Numbered from the stretch's first letter, positions 1 to 11,665 are shown. The stretch is DNA of 64,000 nt from Adiantum capillus-veneris (GCA_014529385.2 CM043965.1:11210412-11274411); one strand, 5' to 3'. Notes: generated by a model not told the origin, from the letters alone. Program-made: numbers and translations.

Positions 1-329
1 AGCTGACAACCTCAGCTTATTCTCCGCTAACTGCGGAATCACCTCGCTAACCAGGAGTTCCATTTGAAAATAAGATATTCTATCAAAAATTATTTTCTTT
101 AAGTCATTTCTCAAACATGATTAACTAACTTCTAATATCAAATAGATACAGTTTATCAAACAATAATCATTTATCAAACAATTCTTTTACTACTCTATGA
201 AATCATATGCTTGTTTCTTGTGATATAATCACGTTTCTTGAACAGTTTAAGAAAATTGCTAGGCTTGACTTACCGGTCATCATGTACAACAAAATTATAA
301 ATTCATCTTACCAAATTACCACACACTTG

Positions 330-985
330 ACTTCCTCTCATGGTTGAGGGTAGACGGCTTCCACTTTGTCTGCAATTGATACCTCCGCACGCTTGAGCAA
401 CGTTTGGAGTAATTGATGCCTTCTTTTGTACCTTTCATGGAGGCGGAGTGGCATGAGCGTTCGGGGCCGTCGTATCGCAAAAGAGAAGGGTAAAAGAGAG
501 GAAGAGAACTGAAGAGTTTGAGGGACAACACGATGATGGTAGATAAAGAGTTGGAGATGGAGATGTGTTGAGGGTGAGAGCTTGAGGGAGAGAGGTTGAG
601 AGAGGGAAGACAACTTTGACGTCAAGGCAAGAGAGCTTCCGCTTCTAAGAACTTCTGTGTTGAAAGTGAAGGGAGAGGGGTCTTTATATAGGCTCTCAAG
701 GCCAAAATCACAAGCTAAGAATAGAGAGATAAGTTTACGGCTATTATTATTTTTTTCAGTTTTATTTTTTTGTGGTGCAGACACGGATTTCGATGCACAA
801 TTTTGAGTCTCTAATTTTAGAAGAATCTTGGCTTCCAAGAAAAAAAGCTCTAAACTTGACTCCTCTGTCTTTTCTAAAAATACTCTTTCTTTCCTAAAAG
901 TACTCCTACTCTTTCTCTTCTAAAATTACTCCTCCTTCCTAAAATTACTCTCTCTTTCCTAAACTAGCTCCTTCTTTCTTAAGGG
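330..985 (-). repeat. Putative 3' LTR of gypsy element G1 (boundaries uncertain)
   Basis: On the minus strand this stretch follows the integrase C-terminus of G1. It has an A/G-rich run (about 855-985), then a TATA box and a CT-rich leader-like sequence, which is the expected order of PPT, U3, promoter and R/U5. I could not fix TG...CA ends and found no matching 5' LTR beyond 5112, so the extent is approximate. A 166-residue minus-strand frame inside it (338-838) resembles no protein and is treated as non-coding LTR. Confidence 0.45.
683..690 (-). promoter_or_regulatory. TATA box in G1 LTR
   Basis: The minus strand reads TATATAAA followed by GACCCC, then a pyrimidine-rich transcript start region. 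The context (LTR downstream of a gypsy integrase) supports a Pol II promoter of the retroelement. Confidence 0.5.
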
Positions 986-1002
986 TCTATGAGAACTCTA
1001 TT

Positions 1003-2540
1003 TCAAAGAACCTTCTCTTGGGACTCTAAAATTCTAGAAAATTGAAGCTCCAAGATATTTTTAGTAGGGATGACAATTTGTTCATCATTGAGGAGTTGAT
1101 CATCACTGGGAATATAGGGTTTTAATAAGCTTACATGAAATACATCGTGGACTTTGATGTGAGCTGGCAACTTCAACTTGTAAGATTGGGTTCCTATACA
1201 CTTGATCACTTCGTAAGCACAATAATGTGGGCTAAGCTTTTGTGCTTTCCAAGCAATAAGGTACTTCTCTTTGGATGAATCTGAAGAAAAACCTTGTCAC
1301 CTTCTTTGAATCTTCTTTCGGATCTCTTACTATCCGCATACTGCTTTTTACGATCCTGAGCTGCTTGAATATCCTTTCAGATGGCTTTTGTTTGATTTTC
1401 TATTTCTTTCAACATCTTTTTAGATGCTTCAACTCTAATGGTAGGGTCAGAAAAATTGTGTGGAGAGAGACATTATTGACCATACAAGGCACAAAAGGGG
1501 GCGATATCAATGCTTTGATGATGAGATGCATTGTAAGCATACTCCACTAGAGGTAACAATAGAATCCATCGTTTAGGCTCTCTACTTTAGTAAGCTCTAA
1601 GACTATCTTCGATGACTTGGTTGACTCACTTTGTTTGACCATCTGATTGAGGATGGTACGTGGTACTAAAGTTTAAATCTATTCCAGTTTCCTTGAAGAG
1701 TGAGATCCAAAAGTTTGAAGTGAACTTCAAATCTTGATCGCTTACAATCCGTTTGGGCAATCCATGCAATCTAAAAATCTCTTTAACAAATAGTTGTGCA
1801 ATATCGGAGGCCGTAAAGGTTGTCTTGACTGGTGTGAGATGCACAACCTTCATAAGTAGGTCAACAACTACCATAAGTGAATTATACCCTCCTTGTATTG
1901 TAGGTAATTCAATGACAAAGTCCATCCTTATACACTCCCACTTCATTTGGGGAATGTCCAGAGGTTGAAGTTTACCGCGAAGTTTAACTCTCTCAGCTTT
2001 AATCCTTTGGCATGTCAAGCATTGACAAACATAGAGTAGAACAATGTCTACCTTTTGCCTAGTCCAATAGAAACTTTTCTGTACCGCATTGAGAGTCTTC
2101 GCATATCCTAGGTGTCCTGAAGTAGGGCTATCATGGGGCTCAAATAAGATAGCCTTTTTTAAGTTAGGGTCCTTCGGTACACATAACCTATCTCTATAAT
2201 AGAGACAAGGTCCATCATGTAAGAAGTGTAACAGTGAAGGTATATTCTTTGAATCCCCAGATAAAACAAGATTAAGATGCCTTTGATATTCTGGACCAAA
2301 TGATGCAACTTCCTTAATCTTTTCAATGATTGGGTTGTTGGGTATAGATATGAGACTCAAAAAGGGTTTTCGATTGAGTGAATCTGCAATCGTGTTTTCT
2401 TTTTTGGGATGATAGATAATGTCAAAGTCAAACTCTTGCAAAAGCTCTATCCATCGGCTTTGTTGCATATTCAAGGTTTCTTGGGTAAAAATCCACTTTA
2501 AGCTCTTATGGTCGATTATCAGTCGAAACTTCCTTCCCAA
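1003..2540 (-). pseudogene. G1 RNase H C-terminus and integrase (broken)
   Basis: The frame at 1626-2540 starts in the RNase H end (IDHKSLKWI, then HPKKENTIADSLNR) and runs through the integrase zinc-binding H/H...C/C region (HDSPTSGHLG ... CQCLTCQ) into the catalytic core. The first Asp is in RMDFVIELP and the second in VSDQDLKF. The third catalytic residue is lost: where the family has DGQTERVNQ this copy reads DGQTK, then a stop, then VNQ. Reading continues through stops to 1003-1209, which holds the conserved tail LKLPAHIKVHDVFHVSLLKPY-like segment. The enzyme cannot be active as encoded. Confidence 0.9.
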
Positions 2541-3919
2541 TAAGTAGTGTCTCCACAGCCTTTAGAGCGTGAATGACTACCAATAATTTGAGGTCATGGG
2601 TGGGATAGTTTATTTCATGAATCTTAAACTTACGTACGTGAGGTGAAAGCTATTGGTCTGCCTTCTTGAATTGATACTCCTCCAATTGCTATTCCACTAG
2701 CATCAGTGAAATCTTCAAAGGCCTCGTTGAAATCTGGTAGCTTTAGGCACGGTGCTATAGTCACATAGTTCTTAATTTGGTCAAATCTTTCTTGGTGTAG
2801 TGGTTCCCAGCTTATCTTCACTCCTTTCTTCAGAAGATTGGTCAAGGGTGAATTACTGCATAATCCTTTATAAATATTCTATACCATCCTGTGATTTCTA
2901 GAATCCTCTAAGCTCACTTTCATTGATGAAAGGCCATTCAACAATGTCTTGCACTTTAGCAGGGTCCACTGAGATTCCTTCATGCAAAACAATAAATCCC
3001 AAATACTCAATTCTTGGAGTGAAAAATGAACACTTGCTCATCTTTGCATATAGCTTGTGTCCTTAAAGAATACCCAACACCTTTCTTAGGTGGTCTTCAT
3101 GTTCTTCTTCATCCTTTGAGTAGATTAGAATATCATGAAAGAAGACAAGAACAAAGTCATCTAATTACCACCTAAAAATATCCTACATCAATCTGTTGAC
3201 TGCAGCCGGGAGCACTAGTCATAACAAATGACATTACTATAAACTCAAAATGTCCATATCGGGTGTTGAAAACTGTCTTTCAAATATCTGCTTCCTTTAT
3301 TTTGATTTGATAATAACCAGATCTTGGATCTATCTTTGAGAAGACCTTGGAACCATGTAGCATGTCCAAGGATTCATTGATTCGTGGGATAGGATAGTTA
3401 TTCCTAAATGTTACCTGGTTTAGTCCTCTATAATCCATACAGAGTCGTAAAGTCCCATATTTATTCTTCTGAAAGAGTACTGCAGCTCCCCAACTTGATT
3501 TAATTGGTCATAAATCCCTATTTATTAAGTCGACGAAGTTGTTCCTTCAATTCAGTGGCCTCTGGTAGCACCAGGTTATAAGGTCTCTTTGATCCTAGCT
3601 CACTTCCTGGAAGAATCTCTATCTTATGATCAATCTCTCGATTGGAAGGGAGAGAGGTAAGATCTTCAGGAAAGAACTCTAAATATTCATGAAGCCAAGA
3701 GGGTTTTGTAACGTTTGATTTTCGATCGATCTTGTTCATCTTGACCACAAATATTTGTTGTCCAACCCTCATACCTTTGAGTAGACGGTTGGCTTTAACT
3801 AATTGAATCTTTGGGATCCCATTCTTTTCCTGTACTTTGACTTGCTTAGCATGACTATCTCTAAAGCTCATACTACCTAAGCCACAATGGATACTAGTGT
3901 GATTCCTAGATCTAACCAA
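2541..3919 (-). pseudogene. G1 reverse transcriptase and RNase H N-terminus (broken)
   Basis: Frame 3518-3919 holds the segment upstream of the RT (EYLEFFPEDLTSLPSNREIDHKIEILPGS..., PYNLVLPEATELKEQLRRL), typical of the gypsy linker before the RT fingers. RT core sequence from 3517 to 2846 is recognisable only in pieces spread over all three frames (for example the [19 protein letters not shown] stretch). Frame 2630-2845 resumes with the RT connection and RNase H start (KLPDFNEAFEDFTDASGIAIGG); the usual first RNase H Asp is preserved in TDAS. Many indels make this a dead copy. Confidence 0.85.
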
Positions 3920-4300
3920 TCCATTTCAAGAACTCCATCATACATCCCAACTGGTAGGGTGCTAAAGAAAGTTGAAGTAGCATGTCCTCCTAGTTCAAAG
4001 TCAAGGGTTCCCACAGGATATCATGATACCACGGTTTTTCCATTAGCCAATTCTATTGTCATGGGTTTAGCTTGTTTCTTATTCAGGTTCAACTTTTGAA
4101 AGCATTTCAGAGATAGAAAAGAATGAGCACTGCCACAATCAATGAGGAGATTAAAAGGTTTACCTTGATGGGTGGTTGGTGTTTGAGTAACAGTGAATTG
4201 TATTTGAGCTCTAGGGTTGTCAATAGATGCATAAATTCTTGCTCTCTCTTCTTCTTCTTCACCAAGGGTAGGCTCTCCTATGACTACATGTGCATGGGCA
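3920..4300 (-). pseudogene. G1 aspartic protease region
   Basis: Translating the minus strand around 4100-4140 gives LLIDCGSAHSFLSL, the retropepsin active-site segment of gypsy elements (usually LIDSGSTHNFI). Here Cys replaces the Ser/Thr after the catalytic Asp. Further down come NKKQAKPMTIELANGKTV and then, after a stop, GVLEMDWLDLG, matching the family's conserved protease end. The region lies between gag and RT as expected. Confidence 0.7.
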
Positions 4301-4442
4301 TTCCTACCTTGACCTCTTTCAAAGGCTCTAACTACTCTTCCTTGCCCTCTACCTCGTCCCCCACCTCGGCCACTATAATGTCCGAAAGGACGGTGTCTTT
4401 GATATGCTTCAGTTGTTGATGCAACTCTATTAATCAGAGGTG

Positions 4443-5112
4443 GACATATGTTTCAATAATGTCCCAACTCTCCACATTCAAAGCATCAAACATCCAAGCG
4501 TGAAGGATTTTGAGCATTAGCAGTATAAGCTCTTTGTGGTTGTCCATTATTATTGGGAAACCTTATTGGACGTATGGTACCATTAAAATTTTGATTTTGT
4601 TCGACTCTCCTTCTAATCCCTTGCTCCTTCATTAAGGGCTTAGCTTGTAGTAAAGCATCTTCCACAATAGTAGGTTTCATGTCTTCTAAACGCGAGCTAA
4701 TGGGTTCTCTTAAACCTTGACAGAAACGAGCTACCTGCTGCTCTATGTTCAATGGTGGAGCATAACACCTAAGCCTTACAAACTTTGAGTAGTAGTCTTC
4801 CAGGGATAAGCTGTATTGTTTCAAGCTAAAGAACTCATTCATCTTCAACGCTTCATGGGCAGGAGGTAAGTATCTTTCATTTATTTCTTGTTTAATCTCG
4901 CTCCAACTATGGGAGTTCTCCAATACTTCCATGTCATGGCAATGTTGTTTCCACCATAACTTTGCTTCACCGGAGAGGCAAAACATACCTAGCATTGCTT
5001 GGTTTGCAGGTGCGGTCTTTGCAGCCAAGAAGTAATCATCCATAGCTTCGATCCATACTTCTGCATCCTTCTCAATATGAGCACCCTCTCCTTTAAAAGA
5101 AGGTGGTTGCAT
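4443..5112 (-). pseudogene. G1 gag with interrupted CCHC zinc knuckle
   Basis: A 208-codon frame (4486-5112) matches the retrotransposon gag domain: MQPPSFKGEG start, DAEVWIEAMDDYF, GEAKLWWKQHC, YLPPAHEALKMNEFFSLKQ, VARFCQGLREPI. Just past its stop, in the neighbouring frame, the minus strand at about 4447-4486 encodes C-F-E-C-G-E-L-G-H-Y-stop-N-I-C, a CCHC knuckle with a TGA inside it. Gag is therefore the best preserved part, but its nucleic-acid-binding knuckle is disrupted. Start chosen at the first Met before the conserved PPSFKG segment. Confidence 0.85.
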
Positions 5113-5302
5113 TTGTTTGAGAAAAAAATCCTTCTCCTGAATCTCTGTTTAGATAGCATCGTTCTGAGGGTTTTCCATTATAGGAGTGATTTGAAGGGGG
5201 TTGTCCTGAGTGTACACATATATTAACGTTAATATTCATAATAACCCAAAACACTAAGGTATTTTCCAGACTTAGAATTATCCAATTCACTAAAGGTTTA
5301 AC

Positions 5303-6000
5303 CACATAACTTTACCAATCATGACTTATCCAGTCTATTAAAACTTAACCATATGACTTAACCAATTCTGACTTATTCAGTCCATCAAAACTCAATCACA
5401 CAATAAAGTTAACTATTGATCAAGAGTCATTTTCAAATACATGATGGTTCTTGGCCTTTCAAATATGCTCAAGGCATCAAAACCTAACAATTTGCACAAA
5501 AATTCAAAGCACTTGGATTTTTATCTCCATCCCTCCAACAAATAAGTCTTTTTTGTAGAACCCTGTTTTCAAGGTCCTTTGAACCCATTTGCATAGATTT
5601 CTTGCTAGGCCTCTAATCGTTGGGAACTATTTGAACAAGTGAGAGAGGTCCTCACTTGTCTTCTTGTAGCCCAAACACCTATTGAAGCAAATATTTGGCC
5701 AAAAACTTCACGCATGTCGGCAAAGCCCCACATATCACCTTCCATAAAAATAAATTGTCAATAATGGCCACAATGGATTCTTGATATTATTGACTACCAT
5801 TACTTATACTTATCTTGCATCCAACAATTGTAAACCTCACTGTTTGGTGTTAAGGGGTAAAGGGGTAAAACGAAACTTATACTTATCTTGCATCCAACAA
5901 TTGTAAACCTCACTGTTTGGTGTTAAGGGGTAAAACGAATCATTTTGAGAATATTTACAATGTGATATAGAGTCGTTGTTTGTGGATTACGGAAATGTTT
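5303..6000. other. Unassigned AT-rich DNA
   Basis: No reading frame of note, no LTR match to 330-985 and no primer binding site seen. It contains the short tandem duplication listed separately. Confidence 0.5.
5802..5939. repeat. Direct tandem duplication of about 65-73 bp
   Basis: The segment beginning ACTTATACTTATCTTGCATC occurs at 5802-5874 and again at 5875-5939. The copies are essentially identical except that the first carries an extra 8-bp AGGGGTAA-type repeat near its end. High identity suggests a recent slippage or unequal-exchange event. Confidence 0.95.
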
Positions 6001-6059
6001 ATGATTAAGGCCACCACCAGGTTTTCCACTTGAGGTTCGACTCATAGATAGGCATCACA

Positions 6060-6420
6060 CACTTTTCCAGTCATTGAATAGTTTTGTTCACCAACAATCT
6101 TTCGGTGCTATTTAGGTGAAACTCAATATCCAATGGGTCTTCTTCTTTTGAGATCTTACTCTTGTCCTTAAAAAATGGCCCAGCTGTCAAAGACCTTTGT
6201 TATTCATTTTTCTCCATATTTCTCTCCAAAACAAGTTCAAGAGTGCTTCTCCTTCTTTGGAGAGACAAGGAGACGAGTGCGTTATAGAGTTTTGGAAATA
6301 TCTTGTTATCTCTCTTCAATCCAGAGCCTTTGTTGCTTTGATACACTTGTGCACCATCTCACTTGTTGTACCACACTTAGTCTCAAGCTGGACGGGTCCA
6401 GTAATTTGTTGTGTGTCAAA
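6060..6420 (-). mobile_element. L1a: degenerate LINE-like fragment, homologous to 14960-15420
   Basis: The minus strand from about 6390 down aligns without large gaps to the minus strand from about 15370 down. Shared landmarks include AAGTGAGA, CTCCAAAG, TTTTGGAGAGAAATA and AACAAAGG/AATAAAGG. Similarity is roughly two-thirds by eye. The better copy at 14960 has an open frame; this one has several stops. Assignment to a LINE rests on the neighbouring copy, so the family call is tentative, but the homology of the two segments is clear. Confidence 0.55.
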
Positions 6421-7377
6421 TGAAAGAAAGAAACACTCATTTAATGGTAAAGATAGAATGAGAAAGGAGATCATGCCAATTTTTGAAAGTGGGTTGATTA
6501 AAAGGAATTTGGCGATAAGTTAGTCTTTAAGTAGAAAAACTATTTGTAGTCAATGCAAAGGTGGCAGTTGTGAGGCGCATGTTGACTTGTCGTAGAGATG
6601 CTATAAATTTTAGCAAACAATGAAAGGGATGTGCACTGCAACAAATGATGTGTCTTTAGCATGGGTCCACATTGTTCTTGTGTGTGAAATCCTGGCAGCG
6701 AGGAGTCATGTGAAATTGGCGACCTGTTGGTGACGACTACGAGAATCAAACAAATGTAAGTGCATTGCTTCTTATGCATTTGCTCTATTTGACTACACCA
6801 CGTGTTTTGCAATGCTTGTGATTGGTGTGGTTGTGCAAGTAAAAGGTGCTCATGTTTTCATGTGAGAAGGGGGAGGTTTTGTTAGTGGTGTTAGTCATGG
6901 TGCTTGAGATATTTGCCATTTTCCTGGCAATCTGTTGCAACATTGTTAATTCTTTCTGGGTGAGCAAAATTGTGCGGTTCAAATCAGAAGCCTATGCTAG
7001 ACTTGATGCGCATGAAGACATTTTTTGAAAGAGAAGGAAACTGAGGAGGGTAGAGGACCAATGAAAGCAGTTCAAAAGTTGCAAATGCAAATGGTTCAAT
7101 ACTAAGCAATAGAGTCATGGAAAGTTTCATTGTGTCTGTGGGGTTTTTGTAATGCTTTTAGGATGCATGCAATTATTTTTTGAGAATGAAACTTTGAGTG
7201 GCCTATGCGCATTGGAGAGGGGAGGGACCACTTCCACCTTCATTTTAAGATGGTTATCCGAGTGTGGGAAACATCACTCACTGCTGCTGTGAACAAGAAA
7301 ATTTAAGGATACTTGAGATGGCACAAAACTACTCCTCAAGGGGGAATGGTCTTGTGTTGAGGCTTAAAACAACATAG

Positions 7378-7536
7378 ATGCATACATTTGAGCGCACCCT
7401 AGGGTATTTCTTGGAAGATCAGGACGAGATGTACTTTAGGAAAGTAATGCACAATGTGACTCTTGGTGATGCGAACAAAGGAATAGAGCTATATAGCGAG
7501 TACAAAGCTGATGAAATAAAAATAGGGTTTCCTTGA
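7378..7536 (+). other. Short open frame, 52 residues, unrecognised
   Basis: ATG at 7378, stop at 7534-7536. The product begins MHTFERTLGYFLEDQDEMYF and is charged, with a composition that looks protein-like rather than repeat-derived. The frame continues poorly on both sides. It may be a fragment of a larger decayed coding region. No function can be assigned. Confidence 0.2.
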
Positions 7537-8649
7537 TGCCAATCAAAAAATTTTAAAGATCCCTTGTGTTTTGGAAATTTAAGTTGCGGCATCCTACAGG
7601 CAATGATTTCCTATCAACGTCATTGCGCATAGAATGGTGAAGGGTGGAAAGTGCAATTCGTCTTCCTTGTGGATAACTCCACATCAAGGGTGGGGAATGG
7701 AAATGGGAAAAATAGAAGCACTGTGGAGATGCATGATATACCTGTCAACTACCTACAAGCTACCAAGACATTGTTAGCATTTTTGTGTAAAAATGAGATA
7801 TATGCAACAACGCATCCACGGGCAGATTGGTTCCAATGTCACTGGCAGGAAAGAGAAAGGAATGGCCCTTAGCATTTGCATGCAAGAATTGAGTTTTGAA
7901 ATTGTTGTTTGCTAATTGGAGCAAATATGGTTTGCAGCCCATCAGTAACAAGTGTTGACAACGTGCATTTTGATACTGAAGTAGGAGATGCAAAGATACA
8001 AGATGACTTCATCTTGCTAGTGCACCGGACTTATGTCACAACACTTGCTTAATGAATTGCAGTGCTTTTTTACATTGATTTTTTTATATATTATGCTTCA
8101 AAAGAATAAAAGTATCCATTGATTTTGATATTTGCAGTACGAGAATGGAGCACAAGGACAAGAACCAACTGCTTAGATTGGATGATACACAGACAGAAGA
8201 CTCTTCTACTGCAATTGAAGATGGACGAATTGAGAAGATATAGGAAATGCTGATGGGAATTCTAAGAGAATTAATTGGAGATGAGACTGGCAACCACACT
8301 TCTCTTTGATAAGAAGTTTTTGGAATTGTACTTAGTTTGAAATACGCTATAAAAAAATTCATTATCAACATTGCTGACATTGAGGTCACGAAATAAGAAG
8401 AGCAGATATCCGTACTACAAAAAGAATTTACAACTCTAAAGACTCAATTGAGCAAGTTTAATGCAATAGTGTGTAGGTTCTTAAATCTGCTCAAGAGGGA
8501 TAATATGTAATGTCTATGTAATCTTAGTTTTCCTCTGTAAATATGGCTAACAACAAGATCTATTTTCGGTTCAAAAAATAAAGCACAAAGCTGATGCTTT
8601 TTGTCCTCAATTTTTGAAGCCTTGGAATGTGCTCAGCAATGCAGATGTA

Positions 8650-8965
8650 TAGTGTGTATCGGTAATCATGTAAACCTCGGTTTGATAATGAAGAGAACCT
8701 TTTTTTTGCATTTGTGCCAACAAGATGAAGTTTTCTTTTTTTCTTGAAACAATCCAGTTGTAATCTGATGCTTTTTTTTCTTTGAATTCTCTAACCGCAA
8801 TAGCCAAGAGTTGTTTCCATATACTTGTACTTTGGTCAATGAGGCACATCAATTTTATTCGCGATTATGTAAATCTTGGTTTGATAATGAAAAAGTCCAC
8901 TCCCAATTTGATGTTCTTTGTTTCCAACTGTTTAACTATAATAGCCAGGACGTGGTTTTGAATGC
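8650..8965. repeat. Degenerate direct repeat, about 200-bp spacing
   Basis: The segment with CATGTAAACCTCGGTTTGATAATG near 8665-8690 recurs near 8868-8895 as TATGTAAATCTTGGTTTGATAATG. Each is followed by related text ending in AATAGCCA (about 8799 and 8940). Two diverged copies of one unit. Confidence 0.6.
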
Positions 8966-9542
8966 CTTCTTTTGTTGCATGCTAGAAATAAGCAAAATAG
9001 TTTCACCTCGATCAGATTTCCAAAATCAACATGTGAACACTATTTGTGTGTAAAAAAGAAATACATCCATCATCAAGCAAGGGGCAATTGTGTGTGCGTG
9101 GAAACAGCCTAGGAAGAAGATCCAACACTTTTCCAAAAAAAGTGAAAGAGAATCTTTCACTTTGTGAGTTTGGGAAAAAAAATAATATTGTGCTTTTGAT
9201 GCCAAACTAGTGCTATCGACCGGCCTACTTGCTGATCTGTCGAACTTTTGTTTGGCCACTTCACAACAAAATAAGAACGTTTCCCAAATAATAGTTATTT
9301 GTCACCTTAGTTGCAATCATTACAACTCTTTCATTGCAATAAGAAATATCACATAATGGCAAGAAAGCACCATCCTCCGATACGACCAAACAAATTCTTG
9401 AAAGTAGGATACAGCATGTGGAATTCAACATAATAGGTAATGCTTTGGCCACTTTTGGTGATTAGTTCACTAAAATTATGAGCATGATGTCTACATAGAG
9501 CCCATAGTCTCTTGCCCCTGGCCTTTTTCTTGGGGGTATAGT

Positions 9543-9544
<2 letters not shown>

Positions 9545-9609
<65 letters not shown>
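9545..9609. repeat. (CT)n microsatellite
   Basis: Uninterrupted CT dinucleotides for about 65 bp. It is followed at 9640-9670 by a shorter imperfect CT tract and at 9760-9783 by (TG)n. Confidence 0.98.
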
Positions 9610-9615
<6 letters not shown>

Positions 9616-9888
9616 ACACACACACGCACACAATCTCTCTCTCGCCCTCGCTCTGTTTCTCTCTCTCTCAGGGGCAGATAGGGCTTGACATCAAACTCAT
9701 TGGATATTTCATGGATCTCTTGAATTCTAAACATGATGTGTGCAGAGAGCCTGTAATCTGTGTGTGTGTGTGTGTGTGTGTGTCACAGGGACACATACTA
9801 TGGGACTTCAGACATAGGTCCTGACATCAAGACTCATTGGATATATTCATGAGTCTCTTAGATTTTTCCTACATTATTAATCCTTGTG

Positions 9889-9893
<5 letters not shown>

Positions 9894-9940
<47 letters not shown>

Positions 9941-9960
9941 CACGCACACACACACACACT
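9894..9960. repeat. Compound (CT)n-(CA)n microsatellite
   Basis: CT repeats to 9937, then AAACACG and CA repeats to about 9960. Confidence 0.97.
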
Positions 9961-10253
9961 CACTCACTCACACGTAGTCGACACATAAATGGTAGGGATT
10001 GTAGTCCGTTTTTCCATGTGTGATGCTCCAAAACACATTTGTATTCACCAAACATAACATTATTCATGTAAAGCCCTCCAATCAAATTTTAGGCCACACT
10101 TTCCTTTCCTATATAGTAATTGTCATGCTCATATGAGTGAGGGATATCCACACAGTAACGCTGTCACATTTTTTGCTTTTCTTGAAGCAAAAAAATCATC
10201 AAAAGTAAAGTTGAAACATCTTCAACTGCTTTCATAATCCAATCAAACTTCTA

Positions 10254-10257
<4 letters not shown>

Positions 10258-10304
<47 letters not shown>
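10258..10304. repeat. (CT)n microsatellite next to C1
   Basis: CT repeats end seven bases before the C1 LTR terminus. The other end of C1 also abuts a CT tract (13172), so C1 sits within or beside a microsatellite. Confidence 0.97.
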
Positions 10305-10306
<2 letters not shown>

Positions 10307-10311
10307 GCTCA

Positions 10312-10882
10312 TGTTAGGAAATATGACATAGCTAAATAGATATTTGAGTAGCTTACTTAATGGAGAGAGATAAATTTTCACACATGAGATATTATAGAGT
10401 AGAGAGAGAGAGAGCACACGATATACGTGGCTCACCCAATGTGGGCTACATCCACGAGAAAGTAGCCACTTAATGGCTTTAGTAATTCAAACAAGAAGTA
10501 GGTTACAAAGGGATTATACCCTTAATAGAGCTCTCACCTTGCTTCACTCTCACCACCTTACCCTATCTCATGAGAGGCAGCCATGTGTAGCCGCGCTTGT
10601 GTAGACAAGTCCAAATCGGACCCCTAAATCCAACGGCCATTGACTTTCGGCCATCGGCCAACCGGCCAAACAATCGGTTGTTTTTCAGCCACTTTTCGGC
10701 CGCCGTCCAACCATAATATTTTGGTGAAAAGGAATATTCCGGTGAGACTGAACGTGAATATTTTGTTTTTTGACGAGTAATTTTTCTTTACGCATGATGG
10801 CTTCTCCTCATAACGGGGACCTTACAATGTGCATTTTTAATACAAAAAATTACAAGTGGTAAATCAGGCTCCATACTTAACA
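10312..10882 (-). repeat. C1 3' LTR (571 bp), lacks the TATA segment
   Basis: Begins TGTTAGGAAATATGAC and ends CATACTTAACA on the plus strand. Compared with 12499-13171 it lacks about 80 bp around the CCTATAAAAAG promoter segment (junction near 10560) and has a much shorter internal (GA)n at about 10399-10413. Confidence 0.92.
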
Positions 10883-10893
10883 ATCTCCCACTT
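10883..10893 (-). other. C1 polypurine tract
   Basis: The minus strand reads AAGTGGGAGAT immediately before the 3' LTR terminus TGTTAAG, the classic copia PPT used to prime plus-strand DNA. Confidence 0.9.
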
Positions 10894-10942
10894 GGAGACT
10901 GATATCCACACCAAACCTGTGACTGCTTTCCATCCTGGCTTC

Positions 10943-11665
10943 TTATCCTCGTATGAGGACTGAAGATGAGCAAAAGCTCAACTTCTCCTTGTTGACCACC
11001 TTTGTAAACATGTCTGCAGGATTTTCACTTGTAAGCACCTTTCCTAGGTTTACTTGTCCCTCTTTCAAAAGAGTGCGTATGAAGTGATATCTCACCTCAA
11101 TGTGAATTTTCCTTGAATGAAAGGATGAATACTTCGCAAGATGGATAACGCTTTGCCTATCACTAAACAAGACACAATTGTCTTGTTTGAATCTAAGCTC
11201 TTCTAAGAATCTATGAAGCCACATAATTTGCTTGCCTCTATCATTGCTACATACTTTGCTTCTATGGTAGAAAGTGAGACCACTCTCTGTAGCTTTGAAG
11301 CCTAGCTTACTGTTGTACCTCTAGCCGTGAATACATAGCCACTAGTGATCCTTTGAGTATCTTTGTCACCTGCCATATTTGCATCAGCATATCTTGAAGA
11401 AAAATATCAGTTCTTCTGAAATACAAAGCATTTGTTGTTGTCCCTTTTAGATATTCAAGTATCCACTTTATAGCTTGCTAGTGTTGTTCACCTGAGTTGT
11501 CCATGAACCTACTTACAACTCCTAGTGCATGCGCAATGTCTGGCTTTGTCTATACCATAACATACATAAAAGAACCTAGCACTGTAGCATATGGAAGTTT
11601 AGACATATAGGCTATCTCCTCTTGTGTCTTTGGACACATATCCTTGGTTAGTTTGAAGTGACCAG
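10943..11665 (-). pseudogene. C1 copia RT C-terminus / RNase H (broken)
   Basis: The frame at 10943-11224 holds the copia RNase H tail: VLFSDRQSVIHLAKYSSFHSRKIHIEVRYHFIR then SENPADMFTK, matching the usual DNQSAI.LAKN..FHSRTKHIDVRYHFIR. Upstream to 11665 the minus strand encodes, across frames and stops, the RT end pieces such as TKPDIAHALGVVSRFMDN and AIKWILEYLKGT. This is the normal continuation of the RT piece at 11666-12283, with a frame change and stops between. The RNase H active site is not reconstructable as one frame. Confidence 0.88.

Larger units (their letters stand above)
1003..5112 (-). mobile_element. G1: decayed Ty3/gypsy retrotransposon, coding part
   Basis: Reading down the minus strand the order is gag, CCHC knuckle, aspartic protease, reverse transcriptase, RNase H, integrase and integrase tail. 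This is the Ty3/gypsy order. Every domain except gag carries stops or frameshifts. No 5' LTR or primer binding site could be identified between 5113 and 6000, so the element is probably truncated at its 5' side or too diverged to see. Confidence 0.9.
6430..9540. other. Unassigned region with scattered short open frames
   Basis: I recognise no domain here. A hydrophobic 60-residue frame lies at 6846-7028 (LLVVLVMVLEIFAIFLAIC), a 52-residue frame at 7378-7536, and a lysine/glutamate-rich broken frame around 8129-8460 with coiled-coil character. All are interrupted by stops and may be remnants of an old gene or transposon. No splice pattern could be argued. Confidence 0.4.

Noticed and set aside
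338-838. 166-codon minus-strand frame as a gene
   Set aside because: It spans a TATA box and a CT-rich leader in the position of the G1 LTR. Its sequence is low-complexity Ser/Leu.
6785-7028. Small hydrophobic frame as a membrane protein gene
   Set aside because: Only 60 residues, overlapped by another frame on the opposite strand, with no conserved motif and no upstream signal.
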